Shown one piece after another: positions 12,201-26,273 of a DNA stretch of 64,000 bases (its first letter is position 1; every line of letters starts with the position of its first letter). The stretch covers positions 816,841-880,840 of the forward strand of contig BCIK01000002.1 in the NCBI GenBank assembly GCA_039545295.1, in the 5' to 3' direction. The DNA is from Udeniomyces pyricola. Taxonomy: Eukaryota > Basidiomycota > Tremellomycetes > Cystofilobasidiales > Mrakiaceae. Under the pieces are notes generated by a model that searched no databases, was not told the DNA's origin, and was given only the letters and a program-made list of their open reading frames with translations. A program made the position numbers and the translations under genes.

Positions 12201-14532
12201 TCGTCGATCCCGTATGTGCAATTTTTCTCTCCATCGACATGTATACGGTATCCTTCGGACATTCATTGACGCACATGCTCTTGTCTTTATCCGTACAGCC
12301 CCGAACCGATATCCCTGCCACGGTGGCCACCCTTCGAGGCGCCGGTATTCGGGTGTGGATGGTGACTGGAGACTTTTCGACTACGGCCGTCGCTATCGCT
12401 CGCATGTGTGGAATCGTCAGCTCGAGCACCGTACATGGCAAATCTGATCTTGACAGTGACTTCACTGACAAGTACTCGGAACAACACGGTGCCGATGACG
12501 AGATGATCTCGAGCCATGCTCTTGCGCTGACGGGAACCGATCTCTTGACGATGGTGAGCAGTGGCCCTTTATGCTATGTCTCTCTCGATGTCACTTGTTT
12601 GTTCACGGGATTGACATTTGTCTAATATCATCCGACTTGTCTTCTTTGCAGACCGAAGCCAATTGGGCGCGAGCGTGCAGCTATGAAGAGGTCGTTTTCG
12701 CACGAACCACGCCAGAGCAGAAGCTTCGAATCGTACGAGAGCTTCAGGGCAAGCAGCACAGTGAGTATTCTATTCGATCACCCACATCGACTCATCATCT
12801 TGTTCGGAGCGTTTCTAATCTCGATCGATTGGCTTGTGTCCCGTTTTGCAGTTGTTGCCATGACTGGGGACGGTGTCAACGATGCGCCTGCTCTGAAGCA
12901 GGTGAGTCACAGTCCCAACGGGTCTCGTGTATGTTGCCAGTCCAGTTATAGCTGATGCATTCTGCATATCTCTTCTTCTATCTGTCTTGATCTAGGCCAA
13001 TGTCGGAATCGCGATGGCTGATGGTTCGGCTGTGGCGATCGAGGCCGCGGATCTGGTTCTGCTCGAAAGCTTCAGCTCTATCGTCTACGCTGTCGAGAGA
13101 GGTACGAAGGTTCATGTTGTAGTTGACGGAGGTCGACTTTCTTCAATAGCCTAATTTCGTCTGACTACCGTTCTTGCATAATAGGTCGGCAGACGTTTGA
13201 GAATCTCAAAAAGACAATCGTTTACCTTCTACCGTAAGTAATCATAATCCTCTGTTTACGTTGGAATCTCCATGTTTTCCGGGAACTTGTTCAACTCGCT
13301 CAATCCAACTCACTATAATAATTATGTCAAACAGAGCTGGGTCCTTCTCAGAGCTTATGCCCGTCTTGGTCAACGTTCTCTTCGGTGTCCCCCAAGCCTT
13401 GTCCAATCTCCGTGAGTCGCAGTCTCTTGTACTCGTTCTTCCTCGCATTCGTTGTTCTTCGAGGCTGATCATCATCGTACGACCTTTGCTGCATTTTATT
13501 CTCGTAACAGAGATGATCTTCATCTGTGTCTTCACCGACATCCTTCCCTCGCTTTCCCTCTGCTACGAACAGCCAGAGACGGGTCTATTGCTTCGCAAAC
13601 CGAGGAATATCAAGAGTGAGCAGAGTCTTTGCAGTATATATTCTCTGACCAAGCGACTGCTTGCTAACCCCTTTGAATATTTTTATGGTGCAGAGGACCG
13701 ACTGGTCAACTGGAAGCTTCTGTTCCACGCCTACTTTTTCCTTGGCGTCATCGAATCACTCTGCGGTAAGAAGCATGTCTTAGCTTCCTCATCAATTCAC
13801 CTACGTTCATCGGTCCTGAACCCTGAATTTTGCTTCTGTCTTTTCCTGCTTGACAGCCATGTCGATGTTTTTCTGGCATCTACAACGCAAAGGAATCCCC
13901 TTCTCGTCCCTTGTCTTCAAGTACGGCGGCTACCCAAGCTCTATCAATCCGGATCACCTCGCCGAGGTGGTCAATCAGGGCCAGAGCGTTTACTTCTTCA
14001 CTCTCGTACGTTGTCTGCCCGTGCTTCGTTCCTCGACCAGTTTGTTAACAGCAAGACCCAAACCCAACCATTTATCTCCTGCAAACATCTATTCTACCTT
14101 ATTTTCACTTCGCGATATTGTAGATTATCATGCAAATCGTTGGTAACCTCCTCTCGACCCGAACGAGAACGGTCTCTATCTTCCAGCACCCGCCCCTCTT
14201 TAAGAAGTCGTCTCGCAACCGCTACACAATCCCGGCCGCGTTGGGTTCCCTTTGCTTCGGCTTCTTCTTCTCCTATATTCCTGCTTTCCAAAAGGCTTTC
14301 CTCACCAGAGGAATTCCAGTAGAGAACTTCTTCATTCCCATCACTGTATGTCCCTACACTTCTCATGCTCAAGCCGAGTCGTGCACCCTCTTGCTGACGT
14401 ATTTCACCGGACCGGCTCTCTCTCTCTCTCTTTTGCTTGCAGTTCGGTCTTTTCATTCTCTTTGCCGACGAGGCCCGAAAGTACTGTGTCCGCACCTGGC
14501 CCAAAGGACTTGCGGCGAGGTCGGCGTGGTAG
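9231..14532 (+). CDS. Type II P-type cation-transporting ATPase (Na+/K+-ATPase alpha-like)
   Basis: ATP-driven cation pump of the plasma or an internal membrane. Twenty-two exons with canonical GT-AG sites close exactly to 1082 aa: 9231-9292, 9389-9502, 9602-9666, 9782-9941, 10075-10347, 10428-10481, 10600-10926, 11006-11375, 11482-11631, 11723-11847, 11947-12211, 12299-12553, 12652-12760, 12852-12901, 12996-13101, 13185-13233, 13335-13411, 13511-13615, 13694-13765, 13857-14005, 14124-14345, 14443-14532. Seen: N-terminal FRTLSINV, actuator LTGESDPI (TGES), M4 IPEGLPVCIA, phosphorylation site CSDKTGTLT, VWMVTGD, and hinge MTGDGVNDAPALKQ, followed by C-terminal membrane helices. The overall layout resembles the fungal IIC Na+/K+-type group. 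However, the M4 motif is PEGLP, as in Ca2+ pumps, not PEGLL as in animal Na+/K+ pumps, so the ion carried is open. All catalytic residues are present. Confidence 0.95.
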
Positions 14533-15305
14533 TTCGTTTAGTTGTGCCTCCCCCCCCCCCTCTTTTCTTTCTTTTCTGTTCGGTTTGATTTGTGAAACGT
14601 GTACCAGATGATGTGCTTAGCTGCTGCCCCAAGAACACTCTTTTCCATTGCTTTTCCTTTTGGTCCTTTGCCTCTCTCTCTCTCTTGTTTTTGTGCTTTG
14701 CTTCTACGTATGTAACCTCCTGATGATACTTGATGATTTGAAACGAGGCGCGCGAATAGCCAGTGTCAAGATCTATTCGATCCAGCCCGAAAGTCTGGCC
14801 AAAACTTCCTCGACCTTACGGCTTGACTCGAAGAACACTAGGCTGATGGAAAGATTCTCAGCCACCCGGAGGTTTCTTTACCCGATTCGATGACACATCA
14901 CGTCAACTGTGTCATACAGACTGATGGAACACCGCCCCCTTCTCTCACCACGCGCGTCAGCTCACAGGACAATTCCCATCTGTCCTGAAGTCAGCCTTTT
15001 CTTTTGCCTTCCACACGCGACGCCACTAGGCGTTCCATCGTACTATGCTCTTTCCGTGAACTGATCGTGTGCTCTTTCCGATCCTCGGCTTCGGCTAACT
15101 ACGCCTCCCGGTTGGGTTGAACTCACACTTGAAAAGCCATCTTCAGAAGCACGGACGAACATGCCCCATCCACCATCTCTCCCTTCTCTCTCTTTCATCA
15201 GCAGCGCTGGGCTTGCCCCTCTCTTGGCTAGTTACATAGTGTCGCTTGGTTCTCGCTCCCTGGTACCCCTTCCTCTAGCTAGCCTCTCGCCCTACGTCAT
15301 CTGCG
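14533..15305. other. Intergenic, same-strand spacer
   Basis: 773 bp between the ATPase stop and the next + gene. It has a C11 run at 14550-14560 in the ATPase 3' UTR and a pyrimidine-rich leader before 15306. No coding or RNA signal was recognised. Confidence 0.6.
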
Positions 15306-16719
15306 ATGCGTCTTTCTATCCCCACCACCCTTCTTCTCCTCCCATGCCTCGCTCTCTCCGCTCATGCCCTTCCTCTCGTTAGTATTAACATTCTATGTGT
15401 TTCTATCCGACCAGCAGTTCAGTCACCGTCTATCATCATAACTGACCCTGGCTGTCCATTTGTGGTCGACACAGCCTGCTGGTCAGGGAACCCATTTATC
15501 CGAGACGTCAGGTCACGAATACCAACCCAAGACCTCTGTCCTTCTGTCCCGGTCTCACGATCGACACGATGGGGATCGACATGGAAGAAAAGAGAGGCCG
15601 GATCGGCATGATGGTCGACACCGTCATCGAACCGTTCGTCAGGCGTTCCCATTTTCTTGATTCATTTTTTAGGCGTTGGTAACCTATGATCGTTTGCGAG
15701 CTCGATTACTGATTCGTGTCACGATTACCTTCACGATATGCTTTATGTATATGTACAGCGGGATATGGATGTGGAGATCCATCACCACACTTCGCCTTAC
15801 CTCCCCGACCCTGGACCTTCTGAACCCTCTCCTCCACCTCCTATGCCAGATTCGACAGATTCGCCCTCTTCCGAAAGTACATCTGAAGACAATGGAGAGG
15901 AGACGTCCCAAGAAGAGACAACCTCAGAGGAGTCAGCTCCAGCAGAATCCAACATGTCTACCAGGTCTATAGCCCAGGTGAGTGGTCACCCTTTTGATTT
16001 TTCTTGAGATAGTTTTTTTCATTGTTGCACGCGACTTCTCTCCGTCGTCCTAGGATACTAATTTGACGATGCTGCCATCATCATCTCATCGATCTCCTCC
16101 TTGCCAACATTGTTCCTCGTCCAATCCTCTTCTCGCGTGCCGACTGCACATGATCCATCCGTCGCATCAACTGGATATATTTGACCCATAGGACGACGAT
16201 CTTTCTCATGAACCGTTTTCCTACCCTGATCACTATGCCAGTCGTGCTCGATCCGACGTTTCCATCACCATCACCCAACCATCTCGACGAGAATTTCAAG
16301 GCCTGAATCCACGGGCTGACGACGAGGACAATATGTCCAGCACAGATTCGGCAGCAACGGCCGAGTCTCAAAACTCTCGGTCGTACTACAACCATCACAT
16401 CGTACCTCCTCCGACCTCGGTAAGTACAGCGAACAAGCCTTTGCATAATTCCATGAGGAAACTCCTTCATCTCTAGCACACGGATTCCATATTACTGCAC
16501 GTACATCAAACTCGAGAAAGGACCCAAGAACTGACATCGATCGTGGGCTCCTCCCCTCCCCTCTTTTCTTCGTTCTTCCGGCCATCTTCGATTCGTCGAT
16601 GCGCGTCTATGCTGGTCATACCCTCTGTCACGTATCAACTGTAGTCTATTGACTCTCAATCTGACCCCGGACCTGAAGACGAAGGCGAACCCGTCGTCGT
16701 GCCCGAAGAAGACGCTTAA
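15306..16719 (+). CDS. Predicted secreted low-complexity protein, His/Arg/Asp- then acid/Ser-rich
   Basis: Family not recognised. Five exons (15306-15377, 15475-15633, 15759-15977, 16192-16419, 16645-16719) each begin and end at codon boundaries and give 250 aa. The first exon is a textbook signal peptide: MRLS, a Leu/Pro core, then ALSAHALPL. The mature part starts with an Arg/His/Asp-rich stretch of repeated DRH/RHD type (exon 2), then a Pro-rich stretch and a Ser/Thr/Glu-rich acidic stretch (exon 3), an Asp-rich stretch with YYNHH (exon 4), and an acidic tail ending PEEDA. It has few or no Cys in the mature region, no catalytic motif and no second membrane span. All introns being phase 0 means exons could be gained or skipped without frameshift. 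A role at the cell surface or in metal binding is conceivable for the His/Asp content, but this is only a guess. Confidence 0.65.
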
Positions 16720-17292
16720 CGATGTACAAAGGATGTCCTGTCATCGATATCCCAACCGACCGACCGATCGATCAACCAACAGAAGAAAGATAAATAAATG
16801 CTATAACAACCTCGAAGACTGGGCGATTCGCTTGATGAACGATCCTGGTATTTTCAGGATCATTGCACGTAATGATGGGATTCGACAACTAATTATAAGG
16901 GAAGGCTGGTAAGTCTTCTTTTCTTTGCTTGTTGTCCTTCTTCTTCTTCTTCACGCTCAGTTACGCGCACTTTAGTTTCCTCTGAACGCCTGTGGCACGA
17001 CGAACATTTCAAGCCTAGTCCTCAGCGGATCGTCGATGATCGTCTCGTTCAATCTTCGCTTTACTCATCACAAGGCACAGCTAATCTAGATGGTACTCTT
17101 TTTTCTTTTTTTCTTCTTGTTTCTTCCTCTTATGTTTCTCTTTTGCAACCAACCTAGGCTCCTCTCGATGAACGATAATATCATGAAATAATGGTTCGAA
17201 CTCGAATGGAGACATCGACTCAAAATGAATACTCTACTAGCTGAAAACAAAGAGAAAGACTGCTGGAGCTGAACGGAACGTCCGATAGCTGA
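16720..17292. other. Convergent intergenic region
   Basis: 573 bp between the secreted-protein stop (+) and the tentative 3' end of the LYR-like gene (-). Pyrimidine-rich stretches (TTC and TTTC runs at about 16925-16955 and 17095-17130). No gene seen. Confidence 0.5.
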
Positions 17293-17826
17293 TCATCGGG
17301 TGTGACTCGGCTTGACAATGTTATCAATGATCTCCTTGACGTGATAGTCGACCACGCGAGACTAGATGTCGTGGTACGTCGATGAGAACTTTGAAGTTGG
17401 TGATCTCAACCTCACGCGTTCTCATCTTCAGACGTCTCAGGCCCCGAGAGTCCAGCGTCCCCAGCAGCTAGCACCAACTCGGCATAAAGCTCAGGGAACT
17501 TCCCCAGAAATTCCTGCCATTCGGTATCGGATCTGGCAAAGTCATAGACCTCTCGATAGAGGGCCCTGTAGCAGGCGAGCCTGATCGTGTATGATCTTCA
17601 ACTTCTGATTTCTCATCACCAGGCGCCAGCGCGCGCTAGGCCTGATCCGGCCGGCCTGATCGAGAACCGCTTCAGGAGAGCGCTGCCAAAGTGGTTCCGT
17701 ACCGCTCTTGAGAAAGAGCGCGGCGCGACGGGCCTGTCTCATGAGCGAGTTCAAAACCGGTCCATGAGCGCTTTCGGGGTGAACCGCCGTGTATGCTGCC
17801 GACATCATCAACCTAACCATCCGCAA
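17293..17826 (-). CDS. LYR-motif-like small protein (gene model uncertain)
   Basis: Two coding-like stretches lie on the minus strand. The upstream frame (17826 down to about 17590; ATG at 17826 or 17805) is basic, with RQARRAALFLKSG, as in a mitochondrial presequence. The second stretch (about 17575 to 17412) reads LACYRALYREVYDFARSDTE then WQEFLGKFPELYAEL. It contains an L-x-x-Y-R pattern followed by a helix, like LYR-motif proteins that help assemble mitochondrial respiratory or Fe-S complexes. The two frames differ by one. A pair of short introns (donors GTACGG and GTGATG) joins them, but the second would be only 39 nt, so a sequencing indel is also possible. The frame stops at 17412-17414. 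Alternatively a donor after AEL could splice to 17293-17361, which reads VDYHVKEIIDNIVKPSHTR and also looks coding. Family assignment is tentative. Confidence 0.45.
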
Positions 17827-17858
17827 CTCTCACACATCCTTGACCCTTATCTATCATC

Positions 17859-20105
17859 ATGTCGAGTCCTCAGCTTGAAGAGCACATCTTACCCCTCGAC
17901 AATGGTCTCTATCGCTGCACTATTTGTATGCTCGCCGGTCAGACGATCCAGCGAAACGCAATCAGAAAGCATCTCCAATCTGACGACCACAGGACGTCCC
18001 TCATGTTTCTCTCGCGCCCGCCGAAACCGTGCCGAGCTGCCCCCGACGCTGCACCTGAAGTCGCCTCACCTAGGAGCCAATCAGCCATGTCTAACCATCC
18101 CGAGGCACGTCAATCGACTCAGTCCACGTGTGAGAGCAGTCTAGACCTTACTCACCCTGAACGGACCTCGTGCCGTTACGGTCTGATTGTGCATGTTTCA
18201 GCCTCCGTCCGACCCACCTCGTACAGATTTCTCAGACTCAGGCAACGTGCGTTTCCAATTTCTTCTCATCATTTTTTTTTTTTTTTTTTTTTTTTTACAG
18301 AAGGCTGACTCGTCGTGTTTCGGTGTACTTCACTCTCACACCTGGCCTCTACCTCTTTTCAGCAGCAGATAGATTCAAATGAAGAATCGGCTCTGGATCA
18401 ACCGAATCTATGGCAAGAACAACTGCAAGGGTCCCTTAGACACCCTCCGCTTGATCTCTCTGTTGCTGGCCCAGGTCATGATGCTGGACCTAGCGTCTCA
18501 ACGTCCGATAGATCCGATGCCGCCAGGCGTTCGACTGTAAGCACAACCCTCGTTTCCGACATCTGACCAGAATGGAAGAAAAAGGAAAGCTGGACTGGAC
18601 TGATGTTTTTTCTTCTTCTTTTTTTTTTTTTTTTTCTCGGTCAACCTTCCTGTTGGCGCAGCGTCCTCGGGAAGAAGACGAAGAAGACTTGGCCGAGCTC
18701 ATGGCAGAAATGCGGGATATCAAGAAGATCTGTCTCGATTCCGAGAACAAGGTGAACGTCCAGGATTTACAGGAGTTTATGACCGTCGTCTTGATGAAGA
18801 CCGAGGAAACCCATGCGTTCCTTCGCGGCATGGCCCTCGATATGGCCAGACAAAAAGAGGAGATGGGTGCACAGCTGCAAAGGATAGAGCACAAGCTGAC
18901 AATGCTTCGGGAATCGGAGCTGAAGTCTACCGTAAGTCATCAAGGCTGTAACGTTGTAACAGATTGCAGCCGCTAACTTGAGTTACTTTAATCTTGGTTT
19001 CTCCTTCACATTCTGTTCCCCCCCAATTAAGTTGGTCGCGGCCTTGAAGAAACGCACCGATGAAGACATCGAGGATCCGTTATCTTTCCGATTCACCTCT
19101 AGCGCGGAGAACCTCGAGGAGATTTGGGTAAGAGATCATTTGGCACTCGTTCGCAGCCTTGATTAGGCTCCATCAACCCTGATCAACCAGCTCTCGTTAT
19201 CTTGGATATCTCCGTCAATCTCTCCTCCTATGTTACTCCTCACAGGACAGTATGCCATCGCGTCTCACCAATGGGGCCGAGTTGTCGGACTACGCTTCAA
19301 AGATGAAGATGAATTGGAGGAATGGTCGGAGCCATTACTTCAGGAATAAGGTCTGTCAGCCTCATCAGACCCGCATACATCCTCAGGCGCATCACACACA
19401 TCCCATCTTCTTCTTCGTTTTCTTTCGTTATGCTGAGGCTTGGAATCTTTCGCTTTGATGTCAGATCGATCCCGTGGTAGAGAAGCGGGAAAAGCAACCT
19501 TCCCTAACTTTGAGCGACCTCGTCCAGGCGGTGTACGGAAAGAAGTTCCCTCTGGATCCCGATGAGCAACTAATCGCCGCTGGACGAGTGGCCTTGATCG
19601 TAGGTTATAATGCTCCCATGGAGACGAGTCAACCATGCGCCATTACATTCTTGTCTGATCAAGATGATTGTTACCCGGTTTCCAGGTGAGGATCCGGACG
19701 AAAAAGACCACAAAGACCAGCCCTTGGCAGATGATGGCCAACTACATCTCATGGGCTCGCTCCAAGACTCAAACCCGGCAAGAAGCTATCCGGTACGTTT
19801 TGTGTCCAGCTCTGACGCGAGTTAGGCTGGGACTCGGGCCATTAGACCGACCACTTGCTTTCTTCAATGAATGTCATTTACTTAAATATCTTTGTTTGGT
19901 TCTATTTCGCAACAGACGTCTCTGCATCCGGATGATTACGAAAGAACTCCTCACCAGCTTCGATAGGAAGTACTACGACCTCGTTATGGGTCTTGATCCG
20001 TCGGAAACTCAGCAGTTGGGGGAGTACGATTCGGACGAGGAGGGTGCTGCAAAGGGCAAAGATGGTGAAAATGGTGAAAATGGTGACGAGGACGATGATG
20101 CTTGA
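17859..20105 (+). CDS. Unrecognised protein with N-terminal C2H2-like zinc finger and coiled coil
   Basis: I do not recognise the family. Exon 1 (from 17859) has YRCTICMLAGQTIQ and then RKHLQSDDH, a C-x2-C ... H-x4-H finger typical of nucleic-acid binding proteins. After a Ser/Pro linker, exon 18363-18536 is acidic and Gln-rich. Exon 18662-18931 predicts a strong coiled coil (EEDEEDLAELMAEMRDIKK onward). Exons 19032-19127, 19246-19350, 19465-19599, 19686-19792 and 19916-20105 then form a conserved-looking C-terminal region (LSDLVQAVYGKKFPLDP, MMANYISWARSKTQTRQEA, ITKELLTSFDRKYYDLVMGL) and an acidic tail (GENGENGDEDDDA). The last seven exons close in frame to 358 aa. The join between exon 1 and 18363 is ambiguous because more than one splice pair fits around 18130-18250 and a 24-T tract lies in the intron. 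Total is roughly 450 aa. The DNA-binding role is inferred only from the finger. Confidence 0.7.
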
Positions 20106-20585
20106 CGGGTTCGGTCGAGTCCCAAATGTCCTTTTGCCCGTATGTGTATACGTATGTTGGACTTTGATGTATCATATATATGATGAGTCTAGATTTCAAT
20201 GCTAGCCTCTTGCAACCTCATGAGTGAGATGTCCCCTTATTTGTTTTGATGTTCACGAGCTATCAGTGTCAAGCCCAGGCAAATGTGGAAGCAAGCTAGC
20301 GCTAGGAAGTACCTCATGAAGGCATCATGATGTGTCGTGAGAATGAAGATCTAGCTTTGCCCTTCCTTCAAGCTTCATCGCTCGTGAGCCCAGATAGAAA
20401 GTTTCTACAGTGTTGAAACAATGTAGACTGAAAAGCGGGATTGGATGACGGAGATATAGCCAGGAAAATAGAGCATTAAATATAGTTCGTAGGAGAAAAT
20501 CGAAAGATGGTATGGGTGACCAAAGAAGAGTGAGACAAGAAATGGCTCGTAAGAATGGGGGGTTGAAATGACGTTGGGAATAATT
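20106..20585. other. Convergent 3' intergenic region
   Basis: 480 bp between the stops of the zinc-finger gene (+) and histone H4 (-). I see no gene and no animal-type histone stem-loop. Confidence 0.6.
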
Positions 20586-21178
<593 letters not shown>

Positions 21179-21736
21179 TGTGTAGTGTAGTGGTGGGGGG
21201 AGTGGGGGTTGGGAGGTGAGAAGTGGGAGTAGTGTGGGAGTGAAAGTAGAGTTGGGTGACTGAAGAGAGCGAGGGGATGTGGTTAATGGAGGGAATGGAG
21301 CAAAAAGAGACGCCGCCTTTTGTCTCGTTTGGGGGAATCCGAGTATGTCATGAAACTCGGCCACGTGGCCAAGTTTTTTTCTCGTTCAAAGTCGATTTGC
21401 TCGTCTCATACTGCTTTGATAACGACTTAAGCTACACCATCGGAACCCTAGATGGTATCTGCTCGTATTAGTGAGGACCACTAGTTCTGGATATGGCTGA
21501 GGGATGATATCAACAGTGTAAAGAAGCAGAATGCTGACCTGACCGGAGCGAGTCTTGATACTGATACGCCAGTCCTTGCCTCTGGCGTGGATTGCGTTTG
21601 CTCTCACGGCCTTCTTCAAGGCGCTTCCTCCTTTCCTTTTCCTCTCTCTCCATCACCCACCTTCTACATTCACTCAACCAATCCAACTTACACATCTCTA
21701 CTTCACTCCACTTCACTCCACTTCACCCTCATCACA
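21179..21736. promoter_or_regulatory. Shared H4/H3 divergent promoter
   Basis: 558 bp separate the two histone start codons. CT-rich leaders precede both ATGs, and on the H3 side CTTCACTCCA is repeated in tandem just upstream of the start. I cannot assign a known histone cell-cycle box with confidence. Confidence 0.7.
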
Positions 21737-23747
<2,011 letters not shown>

Positions 23748-26273
23748 ATGTGGGGGGAAGCCTGGCTCGATGAGCTCGACCATCAGTCCCAACTGGCCCA
23801 TACTAAGCCTCCTGGCTCAGATCCCGTCCTCCATCATCCTCCCCGGTTCTCCCTTGGTGACTCTCCAGAGACAGTCACCATCCCAGGCAATTGGACCTCG
23901 TATTATCCTCCCGGCTTGACGTCCTACGCCATCGCCAACCCTTTACCAACTCAGCCTCCGTCCGATAACTACCCTCAGTACGCCAGCTATCCAGACCATC
24001 CCCATCAGCCGCAGTCGTACCCGTCGGGCACTAGCGAGCCCTTGCCGCCTTTGCCCTCTCGTCTCGATCCGCCGGCGTACGGTCCGACGAGCCCTTACTC
24101 GTACCCAAAGACGACCTCCCACCTTGCATCCCATCCTCATCATCCCTCCTCCCAGTCACGACCCATTATCTCCTTTGCCGATCCAACCCATCCGACAGAC
24201 AACCAACATCCTCTCTCGCCCCTCTCGGCCTTGGCCTCGACGTATTCAGCCACTTCCGCTGAGACCAACGCCTCCTCTCGCCTGCCGTTCGAGCCGTCTC
24301 CCTCCACTTTCGGCAACACAGCGTCCGCGTCCTCCTTCTCATTCGATGCTGTCAATCCATCCGAGCTCTTACTTCCACCCACACCCATCGAGCCTCTCAC
24401 CCATCTCAAGGGGCACGATAGTTCCAGAGCGGTCGATGGCTGGCACCTGAGCGAGATTGAGGCCGAAGCCGATCCGCAACGTCAGCAGCGGCCTGGGAGC
24501 CGACAGCAGTCGCTCCTCTCACAGCCTCCTCCTCATCAAGACTCCGCATGGGCGCCGCGCGATGCCGACGCTGGATCTGGCTACCTTCTCTCCTCCGACA
24601 GCGATCCACACGGACACTCAAGAAGCGGACTCCTAGAGGCAAATGCCATGATAGGAGAGGCCTGGGTCAGGCCAGATACGGCATTCTCGGTCTCTGCTTC
24701 GCTGCCCTCACTTCATGTCGACATCGACAGCGGGTCCAGCACGAGTTCGGCTCAGGACTCCGTCATGCGCTCGCCCGAGTGAGTTTTCGTTTCCTCCATG
24801 CCTCTCGATCTCGCACTGCTTATGCTCCGACTGCGGCCCATCTCTTCGTGTCTTGAGTCTTGGTCCGCAGCTTCTCGAGCTTGGTGTACAAAACGAAAGA
24901 CTACACTAGCAACAGACAAGTTCTCATCAATCTTGCGTCGTTTTTCCGCGCCATCGATTTCGTGCCGAACCATGTGATTCAGATCAACCACACCGATCGC
25001 AGCTCCAAAAAAGTCCAAGAAGGAACCCATTAAAAAGCGGCTCGTCGCCCACGAACGGCCGTTCAAGCTGACCGAGGATCGGGTCGATACCTGGCTAGAC
25101 GAGTGCTATGCCCGGGGAGAGCGTCGGACGGACATCGTCATTCAAGCCAAAGCGAGAGAGATCCATTCAGAGGTGGAGAAAGAAACGGGCATCAAAAAGG
25201 CTTTCAAGGCATCCGATACTTGGGTTCAAGGGGTAAGCCTCATCGCTGCGTCAATTGAGAGAGATTGGACTCGACGAACTAATGATGTTAGTTTCCTTTC
25301 TCCGCATTCAACTTGATCTTGTTCGTAGCTGAGGAAGAGAAGACAGATCGCTGGTCGCATCGGACCGCCAACGACCGTATCACGAAAAAGAAAAGCGCTT
25401 GAACCATCCACCTCATCTACCTCACCCTATCCGTCCCAGTCCAACACCCAATCCCAACATCCCCACCGAGTCGATCCTCTGACGTTCGCCCCACATCCTC
25501 GGGCCATGCATATATCTCCACTCATGTCGATAGGCAGTCTGCACGAACCGAGTTCATCGACCTCTGCCGCGGCTGCCGCCGCTACTGCTGCCGTCATGTC
25601 GCGTCCTCGAGTCACCACAGTACCTGGTGAACCAAGTGTTTTATCATCCACCCCTTGGATGGGGGGATCTAGTCTGTCTGTCTCAACCCTCACTCAGCAA
25701 CAAGAGCGAAACCGAAGTCAAACGACCCCGACTTCTTCCCTTCTCACCTGGTCCCTGTTGGACGGCCACGTCAACAACCTTTCTCCAACAGAAAGCGGCA
25801 GCCAATACACGAGCTTACCTTCAACCTCAAAATTCGACCTGTACTCATACCCTATCGATCCTTACGCTTCTCTCAAATCGGGGGGTCGCTATCCCGCCGC
25901 CCAGCAAACCACCACGAACTCTTTTGGGTTCCTTCCTTCTTTTGCGGCGTCCTCCGTCTCGACCCCATCTGTCTCATCCAATCATCAACATGTATCATCC
26001 ACCTCGAGCAACATACAAACTAAACCCCATAGCGCACACTCCTTGGACTCTCGTGGTAGCGATAGCCAGGGCGTCAACGCTCAATCTGCCAACACCTTTG
26101 CAATGCCAAAACCTCCAGGCAGCACGTACACCGACATCAAGTATAGGAACCCTCCCCCTACCTCTTTTGCTTTCCAGCAGCTTTCCCTTCCCAAGCATCC
26201 GCCGTCAAGCAACGATTTCGTTAGAGAGGGCAACAACGGCAGTGAAAATGCCGCCAACTACCCCTTTTACTAG
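23748..26273 (+). CDS. CENP-B-type HTH DNA-binding protein without transposase domain
   Basis: Predicted nuclear DNA-binding regulator. Three exons (23748-24778, 24983-25232, 25329-26273) close in frame to 741 aa. The first ~345 residues are Pro/Ser/Tyr/His-rich and disordered, as in activation domains. Exon 2 holds a basic NLS-like PKKSKKEPIKKR, then an HTH: FKLTEDRVDTWLDECYARGE ... VIQAKAREI ... FKASDTWVQG. It follows the pattern of CENP-B/Tc5 (pogo-derived) HTH domains, with their W-hydrophobic start, alternate A-K-A-x-E and the KAS-x-x-W signature. Exon 3 begins with LRKRRQIAGRIG and another basic cluster (SRKRKA), then a Ser/Thr/Pro/Gln-rich tail with a poly-Ala run (SAAAAAATAAV) ending NYPFY. 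No DDE endonuclease domain follows, so this is a domesticated DNA-binding protein, not an active transposase. A transcription-factor role is my inference; a centromere-binding role is possible but unsupported. Confidence 0.8.
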
